A stretch of DNA of 64,000 bases from Castellaniella sp049673105 (GTDB taxonomy: Bacteria; Pseudomonadota; Gammaproteobacteria; Burkholderiales; Burkholderiaceae_B). The notes beneath the pieces are model-generated. The model searched no databases. It was not told where the DNA came from and worked only from the letters and a program-made list of their open reading frames with translations. The stretch lies in NCBI RefSeq assembly GCF_049673105.1, contig NZ_JBATXG010000025.1:1-64000 (forward strand), in the 5' to 3' direction. Position 1 is the first letter of the stretch. Each line of letters begins with the position of its first letter. Both the position numbers and the translations under genes were made by a program. Below, piece after piece: positions 51,587 through 58,738 of the stretch.

Positions 51587-53439
51587 AACGCGATCCCCAA
51601 TGAAAACTGCAGGCGCAGGCGGCGATCTTTCTGCGCCCAGGCCAGATCGATGTTGAACGGGCCGGCAGGCGTGCGCACCGCCACGCCGGCCCCGTAGCCG
51701 AGATGCCAGTCGAACTGGCCAAAGGAAGGCGCGGCGTCGCCCGCATCCACGAACACGTTGGCGCCCAAGAGTTCGGTGAAATAATGCGTGTATTCGATGC
51801 TGACGACCCCCAACGCGGGAGCGCCGATGACGGCATCACCGCGCTGCAGGCCGATGCTCTGGTAGCGATAGCCGCGAATGCTGCGCGACCCCCCGGTGCG
51901 CCAGGAAAAATCCTGCGGCAGCCGCTGGGTGTCCGACCAGACCTTGCCGATTTCACCCCGCACGGTCAACACGTCCCGGTCGCTCAGGGGCCACCATTGC
52001 TGGGCTCGCAGACTGCTGCGGTAAAAGGGCTGGCCGTCGTCCAGCGTCGTCCCCACCCCCAGGCCGAATTCGATCAGATTGCCTTCGCGCGGATCGTATT
52101 TGGCATTGACGTCTCGCCGCAGCCATTGCCAGGTTGCCGCCCAACTGGGCACTTCATAGCGATAGGCGCCCGCGATCCGGGTCTTGTCGTAAGCAACCAA
52201 CGCAGCCCAGGCGGTTTCGTATTCCACGCGGCTATCGCCCGCAGCCTTGCGCTGCTGGGTGCGCTTCCAGCCCACGCCGGCGCGGCTCGTCTCCAGCCCT
52301 TCGATATCCGAATGGTCGTACAACACCCCGAAACTGTCCTTGTAGCCCGACAAAGTAGGCGGCAGGTGTACGTCGAAGAATGCCCGCTGGCGTTTCTGGT
52401 CCACCCCCGCCCCGGTCTCGATCCAGACCGGCAGTCCATAGACGACATTCTGCCGGTACAGGCCTTCGACCCGCACCCCATGATCGCTGTCGGCCCCCAG
52501 GGACCCGCTGACGTAGCGGGCAGGCGCTTCCGTGACCTGGACGCGCACAGGCAAAGACACGGGTTGATTGCCCTCTGGCCGGACAGCGGGCGCCGCCACG
52601 CCTGCCTCGGCATCTGGCCGGCCATCTGCCGGGGCGCCCGCGTCGGTCGGGACAGCGCCGTCCGACAGTGTCACAAAGGCGCCCCGGAAAAACGTCGTGG
52701 ACTGCAAGGCCTGCTGCCAGTCTTCCAGTTGAGTCTGGTCGTATGGATCGCCGGGCGTATAGCGCACATACCGGTTGATCAGGGAGACAGGCACCCGCTT
52801 CAGACCGATCACCTGCAATTCGCCCAAGCGCACTGGCGGGCCGCTATCGACCGTGACGTCCAGATCGGCCTGCGCCGCCTGGGGATCCACCACGGCCCGC
52901 GTCGGATGCAGGCGGGCGAAATAGAAATCCCGTTCCACTACGGCATCCAGCAGATCGGATTTGGCCGTGTGCCAATCGTCGTTGATAAAAGGCATGCCGG
53001 GCTTCAGCAGCCAACCGGCTTTCAGGGCATTCTGACGACCGGCATAGCCTGGCTCCGCCAACGCCCCCTGAAAGGACAGCCCCAACTGACGCACCCGGGT
53101 GCGGACGCCGGGATCGATCGTGATTTCCCAGAATTCGCCGCCATTGGGCGCGCCATCGGACACATCCAGCGTGACTTGGGCGGCAAAGTAGCCTTGGGTC
53201 TGCAAGGCCGCCTGGGCCGCATCCCAGGCCCGCCGTCGCAGGCGCGAGACTTCGCGAACGTCCTGGTCCTCGGCCAGGCGCGTGATGGCGCCGACAGCTT
53301 CGGTGATGGCTTGCAGCACTTTGGGCGGCGAGCCGCCGGGGTCGATGATGACTTCAGGGCGCACCGCCCAGGCGGGCCGACTGAACAGCAGCGCCAGCAT
53401 CAGACAGCAGACCCTGCATCCCACAAGGCGCCGGGCCAT
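51583..53439 (-). CDS. tamA: Translocation and assembly module subunit TamA (Omp85 family)
   Basis: A 618-residue outer-membrane protein. It has a Sec signal peptide (MARRLVGCRVCCLMLALLFSRPAWA), three POTRA-like domains (about residues 30-250), an acidic/alanine-rich linker of about 35 residues (about 265-300), and an Omp85 barrel (about residues 310-618) with TGGSRSIRGYRYQSIG, the substrate/lid loop 6 motif (RGY), and a C-terminal Phe (LGIAF). The start is chosen for the signal peptide; an earlier ATG at 53505 overlaps the mrp stop as TGATG and would add 22 polar residues. The chosen ATG lies inside a perfect 12-bp inverted repeat. Confidence 0.93.
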   Translation of the reverse strand: MARRLVGCRVCCLMLALLFSRPAWAVRPEVIIDPGGSPPKVLQAITEAVGAITRLAEDQDVREVSRLRRRAWDAAQAALQTQGYFAAQVTLDVSDGAPNGGEFWEITIDPGVRTRVRQLGLSFQGALAEPGYAGRQNALKAGWLLKPGMPFINDDWHTAKSDLLDAVVERDFYFARLHPTRAVVDPQAAQADLDVTVDSGPPVRLGELQVIGLKRVPVSLINRYVRYTPGDPYDQTQLEDWQQALQSTTFFRGAFVTLSDGAVPTDAGAPADGRPDAEAGVAAPAVRPEGNQPVSLPVRVQVTEAPARYVSGSLGADSDHGVRVEGLYRQNVVYGLPVWIETGAGVDQKRQRAFFDVHLPPTLSGYKDSFGVLYDHSDIEGLETSRAGVGWKRTQQRKAAGDSRVEYETAWAALVAYDKTRIAGAYRYEVPSWAATWQWLRRDVNAKYDPREGNLIEFGLGVGTTLDDGQPFYRSSLRAQQWWPLSDRDVLTVRGEIGKVWSDTQRLPQDFSWRTGGSRSIRGYRYQSIGLQRGDAVIGAPALGVVSIEYTHYFTELLGANVFVDAGDAAPSFGQFDWHLGYGAGVAVRTPAGPFNIDLAWAQKDRRLRLQFSLGIAF

Positions 53440-53473
53440 TCTTGTGCGCCGCTGCAATGCGCAAGAATGGCCC
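53433..53473 (-). repeat. Perfect 12-bp inverted repeat over the tamA start codon
   Basis: GGGCCATTCTTG (53433-53444) and CAAGAATGGCCC (53462-53473) are exact complements separated by 17 nt. In the mRNA the second arm holds the AUG of tamA. The hairpin would hide the start unless opened by ribosomes that finish mrp about 30 nt upstream. Confidence 0.65.
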
Positions 53474-53504
53474 GTCACGGAAATCGGGTTCTGCCCCTGG
53501 CGCA

Positions 53505-54590
53505 TCAGGTCTGGCGTGCCACGACCTTGGGTCGCGTCCCGGAATCATCCAGAGGCTGGCCTGCCACATGAATCGCCAGCTGACGGGCGATCTGGTGATA
53601 CAGCGCCGCTGCTTTACCATCGGGCGAGGCCACCACGCTGGGCCGACCGGAATCGGTTTCCTGGCGGATGTCGAGCTGCAGCGGCAAGGCGCCCAGCCAC
53701 GGCAAGTGATAGGTGGTGGCCAGCTGGCGACCGCCATTCTGCCCGAAAATGGGTTCGGCATGCCCGCAGTTCGAGCACACATGCACGGACATGTTTTCTA
53801 CGATTCCCAACACCGGGACATCCACCTTTTGGAACATGATCAGGCCCTTGCGGGCGTCGGCCAAGGCCAGGTCCTGCGGGGTGGTGACGATGATCGCCCC
53901 TGTCAGCGGGACCTTTTGCGACATGGTAAGCGCAATATCGCCGGTTCCGGGCGGCATGTCCACAATCAGGTAGTCCAGGTCGCTCCAATTTGTAAGAGAC
54001 AGCAACTGCGTCAGCGCCTGCGTCACCATCGGGCCACGCCAGATCGCCGGCCCATCGTCGTCCATCAGAAAACCGATGGAATTGGCCTGCAGACCGTGAC
54101 CGATCAGCGGTTCCATGCTTTTGCCATCGGTGCTTTTGGGCTTGCCCGACAGCCCCAGCATGATCGGCACGCTGGGGCCGTAGATATCGGCATCCAGCAA
54201 GCCGACCCGCGCGCCTTGGGCCTGCAGGGCCAGCGCCAGGTTCACCGAGGTCGTGCTTTTGCCCACCCCGCCCTTGCCGGAGGCCACGGCAATGATGTTG
54301 CGCACGGAATCCAGCGGTCGCAAACCGCGCTGCACCGCGTGGGTGGCGACCTTTGAACGGAAGGTCAGTGTGCCCAGGGGAATGCCTGCGGCGTCCAAGG
54401 CGGCCTGAATCACCTCGCGCAGCGCCGGTTCGCCATTGAATACGGGATAGCCCAGGGTTACAGTGAGATCAAATGCATTGTTCGCCGCCGTAATCTGTAG
54501 TTCGGGTTCCGTCACTGCCAGTGTTTTTCGGGTATCGGGGTTGATCACCCGCGACAAGGCGGAACGGATATCCTGGGGAGTTGTGCTCAT
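53505..54590 (-). CDS. apbC: Iron-sulfur cluster carrier protein Mrp/ApbC
   Basis: A 361-residue P-loop ATPase that carries and inserts Fe-S clusters. The N-terminal 85 residues form a MIP18/DUF59-like domain; the deviant Walker A is VASGKGGVGKSTTSVNLALALQ (about residues 98-119, GKGGVGKST), then LLDADIYGPSVPIMLG, VDMPPGTGDIALTM, and the CxxC pair CSNCGH (about residue 282) that holds the cluster. It is the first gene of an operon with tamA and tamB, which is odd functionally but seen in relatives. Start MSTTPQD; an in-frame Met lies 7 codons upstream. Confidence 0.96.
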   Translation of the reverse strand: MSTTPQDIRSALSRVINPDTRKTLAVTEPELQITAANNAFDLTVTLGYPVFNGEPALREVIQAALDAAGIPLGTLTFRSKVATHAVQRGLRPLDSVRNIIAVASGKGGVGKSTTSVNLALALQAQGARVGLLDADIYGPSVPIMLGLSGKPKSTDGKSMEPLIGHGLQANSIGFLMDDDGPAIWRGPMVTQALTQLLSLTNWSDLDYLIVDMPPGTGDIALTMSQKVPLTGAIIVTTPQDLALADARKGLIMFQKVDVPVLGIVENMSVHVCSNCGHAEPIFGQNGGRQLATTYHLPWLGALPLQLDIRQETDSGRPSVVASPDGKAAALYHQIARQLAIHVAGQPLDDSGTRPKVVARQT

Positions 54591-54628
54591 GGGGGATCCG
54601 GATGAAAACAATCGAAACTACAAGCATA

Positions 54629-54650
54629 GCGGATTCCCCTGGAAATCCGC
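54629..54650. repeat. Inverted repeat in the apbC / small membrane protein gap
   Basis: GCGGATT-CCCCTGGA-AATCCGC, 7-bp arms, lies in the 163-bp divergent gap 54591-54753, about 40 bp before apbC. TATGCT directly after it on the minus strand could be an apbC -10. Nothing else stands out in the gap. Confidence 0.35.
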
Positions 54651-54753
54651 AGATTGACCCCAATATGAACATGAGCGCGCATCCGGCCTCTTCATGACAG
54701 GCCACGCCGTATCACAGCATGCAACCTTTTCCGGCCCTACAGGTCTCAGACTT

Positions 54754-55029
54754 ATGAACATCATCCAACGAATCCTGCGCGCCGCCCTATTTCTGATCCT
54801 GGCCTTTTTCGGCCTGATCATGGCTTTCGTCTTCATGGCCTCGACGATTCTGGCCATCGGCATCCTGTACATCGTGGCCCGCCTGCAAGGCCGTCCCTTC
54901 GGCGTCAAGGCCTACTGGGCCGAACGTCGCCGCCCGACCATGCCGACGCGCCCAGGCCCCTGGACTCGCGGAGCCGACCCGGCCCGCCGCCAGGACGTCA
55001 CCGACATCGAGATGCGCGAAATCCCCTGA
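54754..55029 (+). CDS. Small membrane protein of unknown function
   Basis: A 91-residue protein with one or two hydrophobic segments in the first 42 residues (LRAALFLILAFFGLIMAFVF and ASTILAIGILYIVARL) and a basic, proline-rich, polar tail ending in IEMREIP. I do not recognise a family. Codon use matches its neighbours, so it is likely a real gene. The ATG chosen begins just before the hydrophobic stretch; a 20-residue N-terminal extension is open. It stands between the divergent apbC gene and metG. Confidence 0.6.
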   Translation: MNIIQRILRAALFLILAFFGLIMAFVFMASTILAIGILYIVARLQGRPFGVKAYWAERRRPTMPTRPGPWTRGADPARRQDVTDIEMREIP

Positions 55030-55107
55030 TCGGGCTGGCATCCCCGGACTGCGCCATCCAACAGGCAGGGCCGGGGCCGTCCCAGGCGTCGCCCCTGGCT
55101 GGACTGC

Positions 55108-55113
55108 TAGAAT
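55108..55113 (+). promoter_or_regulatory. Candidate -10 of metG
   Basis: TAGAAT lies 30 nt before the metG ATG in the 114-bp gap 55030-55143. The -35 region is not convincing, and the gap holds no other clear element. Confidence 0.35.
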
Positions 55114-55143
55114 CAATACTTTTCGACCTTCCGCCCGCCCCTC

Positions 55144-57213
55144 ATGCCGCGCACGATTTTTGTCACCACCGCCCTGCCCTACGCCAACGGGTCCTTTCAC
55201 ATCGGCCACATCATGGAATACATCCAGGCCGACACCTGGGTACGGGCGATGCGCATGGCGGGCCATACCGTGCATTTCGTGGGCGCGGACGACGCCCACG
55301 GCGCGCCCATCATGCTCAAGGCAGAGGCCGAAGGCATCACGCCCCAGGCGCTGGTCGCCCGCTACGCCAGCGAACGGCCGAAATACCTGAACGGCTTCCA
55401 CATCCGCTTTGACCACTGGCACAGCACGGACACGCCGGAGAACGTCGAACTGTCCCAGGACATCTATCGCGCCCTGAAGGCCGCCGGTTTCATCGACAGC
55501 CGCGAAATCGAACAGTTCTACGACCCGGTCAAGGGCATGTTCCTGCCCGACCGCTACATCAAGGGCGAATGCCCGCGCTGCCACGCCAAGGACCAGTACG
55601 GCGATTCTTGCGAGGTCTGCGGCGCCGTGTACAACCCGACCGAGCTGATCGACCCCTATTCGACCCTGACCAAGGCGCGGCCCGTGCTGCGCAGTTCCGA
55701 ACATTTTTTCTTCCGTTTGTCCGATCCGCGCTGCGTGGCTTTTTTGCAGGAATGGACCAATGGCCGACGCACCGACGGCACGCCCCGACTGCAGCCGGAA
55801 GTCCTGGGCAAGACCCGTGAATGGCTGGGCACGAACGAAGGGGCCGAGGCCAATCTGGCCGACTGGGACATTTCTCGCGATGAACCCTATTTCGGCATTC
55901 CCATTCCGGATGCGCCGGGCAAATATTTCTACGTCTGGCTGGATGCACCGGTGGGCTACCTGGCGTCCCTGAAGGCCTACTGCCAGGCGCAAGGGTTGGA
56001 TTACGACACCTTGCTGGCGCCGGACGGCGATACCGAACAGGTGCACTTCATCGGCAAGGACATCGTCTATTTCCATGCGCTGTTCTGGCCCGCCATGCTG
56101 AAATTTTCCGGGCGCAAAGTCCCCGACCTGCTGCACGTGCACGGCTTCATCACCGTCAGCGGCGAAAAAATGTCGAAAAGCCGGGGCACGGGCATTTCCC
56201 CGCTGCGCTACCTGGATATCGGCATGGATGCCGAATGGCTGCGCTACTACATCGCCGCCAAGCTGAACGCGCACGTCGAAGACCTGGATTTCAACCCGGA
56301 TGACTTCATCGCCCGGGTCAACAGCGACCTGATCGGCAAATACGTCAACATCGCCAGCCGGGCAGCCACCTTCATCACTCGTCATTTCGATGGCGCCCTG
56401 GCTTACACCGGCGACACGGACGCCCTGCGCACCGAACTGCGCGCCTGCGCCACCGAGGTGCAAGCCGATTTCGAGGCCCGCGAATACGGTCGCGCCATCC
56501 GCCGCATCATGGCTCTGGCCGACAAGATCAATCAGGCCTTTGACGCCGCCCAGCCCTGGGTGCTGGCCAAGGGCATCGCCCAGGCCGATCCCGCACAAAA
56601 AGCAGCCCTGCAGGACATCTGTTCCCGTGCCTTGGCGGGCTTCCAGTCTCTGTCGGTCATGCTGTCCCCGGTTCTGCCGGCGCTGACGCAGCGCGTCGCC
56701 CAGGAACTGTTTGGACGCCCGCAGTCCTACGTCTGGGCGGATGCGGATGATCTGCCCGCCAATATCAACACCTTCAAACACCTGATGCAGCGCGTCGACC
56801 CGGCCTTGCTGGACGCGCTGTTCGAGCCGCCCCAAGAAGCCGCCGTCATCCCCGGCGGCGAACCCATCGCCGACATCATCGACATCAAGGATTTCGCCCG
56901 TATCGATCTGCGCATCGCCCGCATCGTGGAATGCGCCGAGGTCGAGGGCTCGGACAAGCTGCTGCGCTTATCCCTGGACGCGGGCGAAGGTCGGCTGCGC
57001 CAGGTATTTTCCGGTATCAAGTCCATGTACAAGCCCGAAGACCTGACCGGCAAACTGACCGTGCTGGCGGCCAATCTGGCGCCGCGCAAGATGCGTTTCG
57101 GCGTCTCGGAAGGCATGGTGCTGGCCGCCAGTCACGCGGATGAAAAGGCCCAGCCCGGCATCTATGTGCTGGAACCCTGGGACGGCGCTCAGCCCGGCAT
57201 GCGGATCCACTAA
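55144..57213 (+). CDS. metG: Methionyl-tRNA synthetase
   Basis: A 689-residue class I synthetase. HIGH is present as HIGH at residues 19-22 (ANGSFHIGHIMEY), the zinc knuckle cysteines are in CPRCHAKDQYGDSCEVCG (about residues 143-160), and KMSKS is in GEKMSKSRGTG at about residue 341. The C-terminal 110 residues are the EMAP/Trbp111-like tRNA-binding OB domain (IDIKDFARIDLRIARIVECAEVEGSDKLLRLSLD, ending GMVLAASHADE), which dimerises the enzyme. Length is normal. Confidence 0.98.
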   Translation: MPRTIFVTTALPYANGSFHIGHIMEYIQADTWVRAMRMAGHTVHFVGADDAHGAPIMLKAEAEGITPQALVARYASERPKYLNGFHIRFDHWHSTDTPENVELSQDIYRALKAAGFIDSREIEQFYDPVKGMFLPDRYIKGECPRCHAKDQYGDSCEVCGAVYNPTELIDPYSTLTKARPVLRSSEHFFFRLSDPRCVAFLQEWTNGRRTDGTPRLQPEVLGKTREWLGTNEGAEANLADWDISRDEPYFGIPIPDAPGKYFYVWLDAPVGYLASLKAYCQAQGLDYDTLLAPDGDTEQVHFIGKDIVYFHALFWPAMLKFSGRKVPDLLHVHGFITVSGEKMSKSRGTGISPLRYLDIGMDAEWLRYYIAAKLNAHVEDLDFNPDDFIARVNSDLIGKYVNIASRAATFITRHFDGALAYTGDTDALRTELRACATEVQADFEAREYGRAIRRIMALADKINQAFDAAQPWVLAKGIAQADPAQKAALQDICSRALAGFQSLSVMLSPVLPALTQRVAQELFGRPQSYVWADADDLPANINTFKHLMQRVDPALLDALFEPPQEAAVIPGGEPIADIIDIKDFARIDLRIARIVECAEVEGSDKLLRLSLDAGEGRLRQVFSGIKSMYKPEDLTGKLTVLAANLAPRKMRFGVSEGMVLAASHADEKAQPGIYVLEPWDGAQPGMRIH

Positions 57214-57294
57214 GACGGGGGGCGCGGCGCGCCCGCAATGCCGCATAACTGACAGGGGTATCGGTGTACTAGGCCTTTGAACCCCATCCCCTCG

Positions 57295-57300
57295 TATACT
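57295..57300 (+). promoter_or_regulatory. Candidate -10 of the CDF gene, 7 nt before the start codon
   Basis: TATACT ends 7 nt before the ATG of the cation transporter gene. The intervening GCTGGGC contains a GGG but too close to the ATG to act as a Shine-Dalgarno. The geometry equals that of mutL and pcnB. Confidence 0.45.
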
Positions 57301-57307
57301 GCTGGGC

Positions 57308-58204
57308 ATGTCTCCCCTGTCCGATACTCACCTTCCCGATACGCCCGAGCGCCAGACCGCCGCTCGCCGCAGCACCTGGGTCAGCGTCTGGGTCAACCTG
57401 CTGCTGACCGCCGCCCAACTGGTGATCGGCGTGTTCGCGCATTCCCAAGCCCTGGTGGCCGACGCCATCCATTCCCTGTCGGACCTGGTCTCCGACGGCA
57501 TCGTGCTGTTTGCCAACAAGCACAGTTCAAAAGGCCCGGATGCCGATCACCCCTACGGACACCTGCGCTTCGAAACCGCCGCAACGCTAGGCATCGGCCT
57601 GCTGCTGGCCATTGTCGGCCTGGGCATGCTCTGGCGCAGTTTCGAACGCCTGCAGACCCCGGACCTGATTCCCATGGTCCACCCCGCCGCCTTCTACGTG
57701 GCCCTGCTGGCCCTGCTATCGAAGGAACTGCTGTTTCGCTACCTGCTGCGCGTGGCGCACCGGGTGAGGTCCACGATGCTGGTCGCCAACGCCTGGCATG
57801 CGCGCTCGGACGCCGCCTCATCCCTGGTGGTGGCGCTGGGGATTGGCGCCAACCTGGCGGGCCTGCCGCTGGCCGATCCGCTGGCCGCGCTGATCGTGGG
57901 CCTGATGATCATCCGCATGGGTTGGAAATTTGCCTGGCAGGCATTCAACGATCTGGTGGACCGAGCCGTCGATGACGACACCGAACAGGCCATTCGCGAC
58001 CGCATTCTGTCCACGCCGGGCGTGCGCGGCATCCACGATCTGCGCACCCGAAAAATGGGTGATATGGTCTGGGTGGAAGTCGACATCGAAATGGATGGCC
58101 GACTGACCATCATCGAAGGCCATGCGATTGCCGTCGCCGCCCGCGAACGGGTGATGGCGGATCTGCCGGTCCTGGACGTGATGACGCATTTCGATCCAGT
58201 CTGA
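57308..58204 (+). CDS. Cation diffusion facilitator family transporter
   Basis: A 298-residue inner-membrane metal exporter. Six transmembrane helices are seen, with metal-site HxxxD pairs in helix 2 (ADAIHSLSDLVSD) and helix 5 (NAWHARSDAASS). The H/D site type fits Zn or Cd, or Fe/Mn in some relatives. A C-terminal cytoplasmic metallochaperone-like domain (about residues 215-298, ending DVMTHFDPV) follows. It lies convergent to cadR and next to cadA, in line with a metal efflux role. Confidence 0.92.
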   Translation: MSPLSDTHLPDTPERQTAARRSTWVSVWVNLLLTAAQLVIGVFAHSQALVADAIHSLSDLVSDGIVLFANKHSSKGPDADHPYGHLRFETAATLGIGLLLAIVGLGMLWRSFERLQTPDLIPMVHPAAFYVALLALLSKELLFRYLLRVAHRVRSTMLVANAWHARSDAASSLVVALGIGANLAGLPLADPLAALIVGLMIIRMGWKFAWQAFNDLVDRAVDDDTEQAIRDRILSTPGVRGIHDLRTRKMGDMVWVEVDIEMDGRLTIIEGHAIAVAARERVMADLPVLDVMTHFDPV

Positions 58205-58223
58205 TCAGATCGCTGCGCCGCCC

Positions 58224-58658
58224 TTACCCGATGTGGGTTTCCCGCAAAGGGCCGCTTGCCGTGTCCATGTGAGCCAGCCCCTGGACAATCCCGCAGGTAT
58301 CGACCGCCTGAGCCGTCTGGCACTGTTCCCGCAAATCCAGCAACTGACCGCGCAGGTCCTGGAGTTCGCGCAGACGGATGTCCACATGATGGATATGCTC
58401 GTCCAGCAAGTGATTGATGGAACCGCAGTCCTGGTCCGGATGATCCACCATGCCCAACAAGGCCCGGATTTCGTCATGGGCCATGTCCAGGCCACGACAG
58501 TTACGGATAAAACGCAAACGTTCCAGGTGCGATGCGCCGTATTGCCGGTAATTGCTGCTGGCGTTGCGCACCGGCTCGGGCAGCAGTCCGGCTTTTTCGT
58601 AAAAACGAATGGTCTCTGTGGAACAACGCGCGGCGCGGGCCAGTTCACCGATTTTCAT
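58224..58658 (-). CDS. cadR: Cd(II)/Pb(II)-responsive MerR-family regulator CadR
   Basis: A 144-residue MerR-type activator. It has the helix-turn-helix MKIGELARAARCSTETIRFYEKAGLLP, the coiled-coil dimer helix, and the CadR metal site: Cys in DQDCGSINHLLDEHI (about residue 77) and the pair CQTAQAVDTC (about residues 112 and 121). The His-rich tail of Pseudomonas CadR is absent. It reads away from cadA; the 80-bp gap holds a MerR-type promoter. The open frame upstream of this ATG runs into cadA and is not family-like. Confidence 0.92.
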   Translation of the reverse strand: MKIGELARAARCSTETIRFYEKAGLLPEPVRNASSNYRQYGASHLERLRFIRNCRGLDMAHDEIRALLGMVDHPDQDCGSINHLLDEHIHHVDIRLRELQDLRGQLLDLREQCQTAQAVDTCGIVQGLAHMDTASGPLRETHIG

Positions 58659-58676
58659 AGGGGTACCTCCGGGGGC

Positions 58677-58707
58677 TTGACCTTGTAGTGACTTCAAGGT
58701 GTCCAAT
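58677..58707 (+). promoter_or_regulatory. MerR-type promoter and CadR operator of cadA
   Basis: TTGACC (58677-58682) and TCCAAT (58702-58707) are 19 bp apart, the overlong spacing used by MerR-family promoters. Between them lies the dyad ACCTTG-(9)-CAAGGT (58680-58700), the place where CadR would bind and untwist the DNA. It drives cadA, whose ATG is 31 nt downstream. Confidence 0.88.
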
Positions 58708-58738
58708 GCCATCATAAAACACAGTTTCGGAAACTGCC

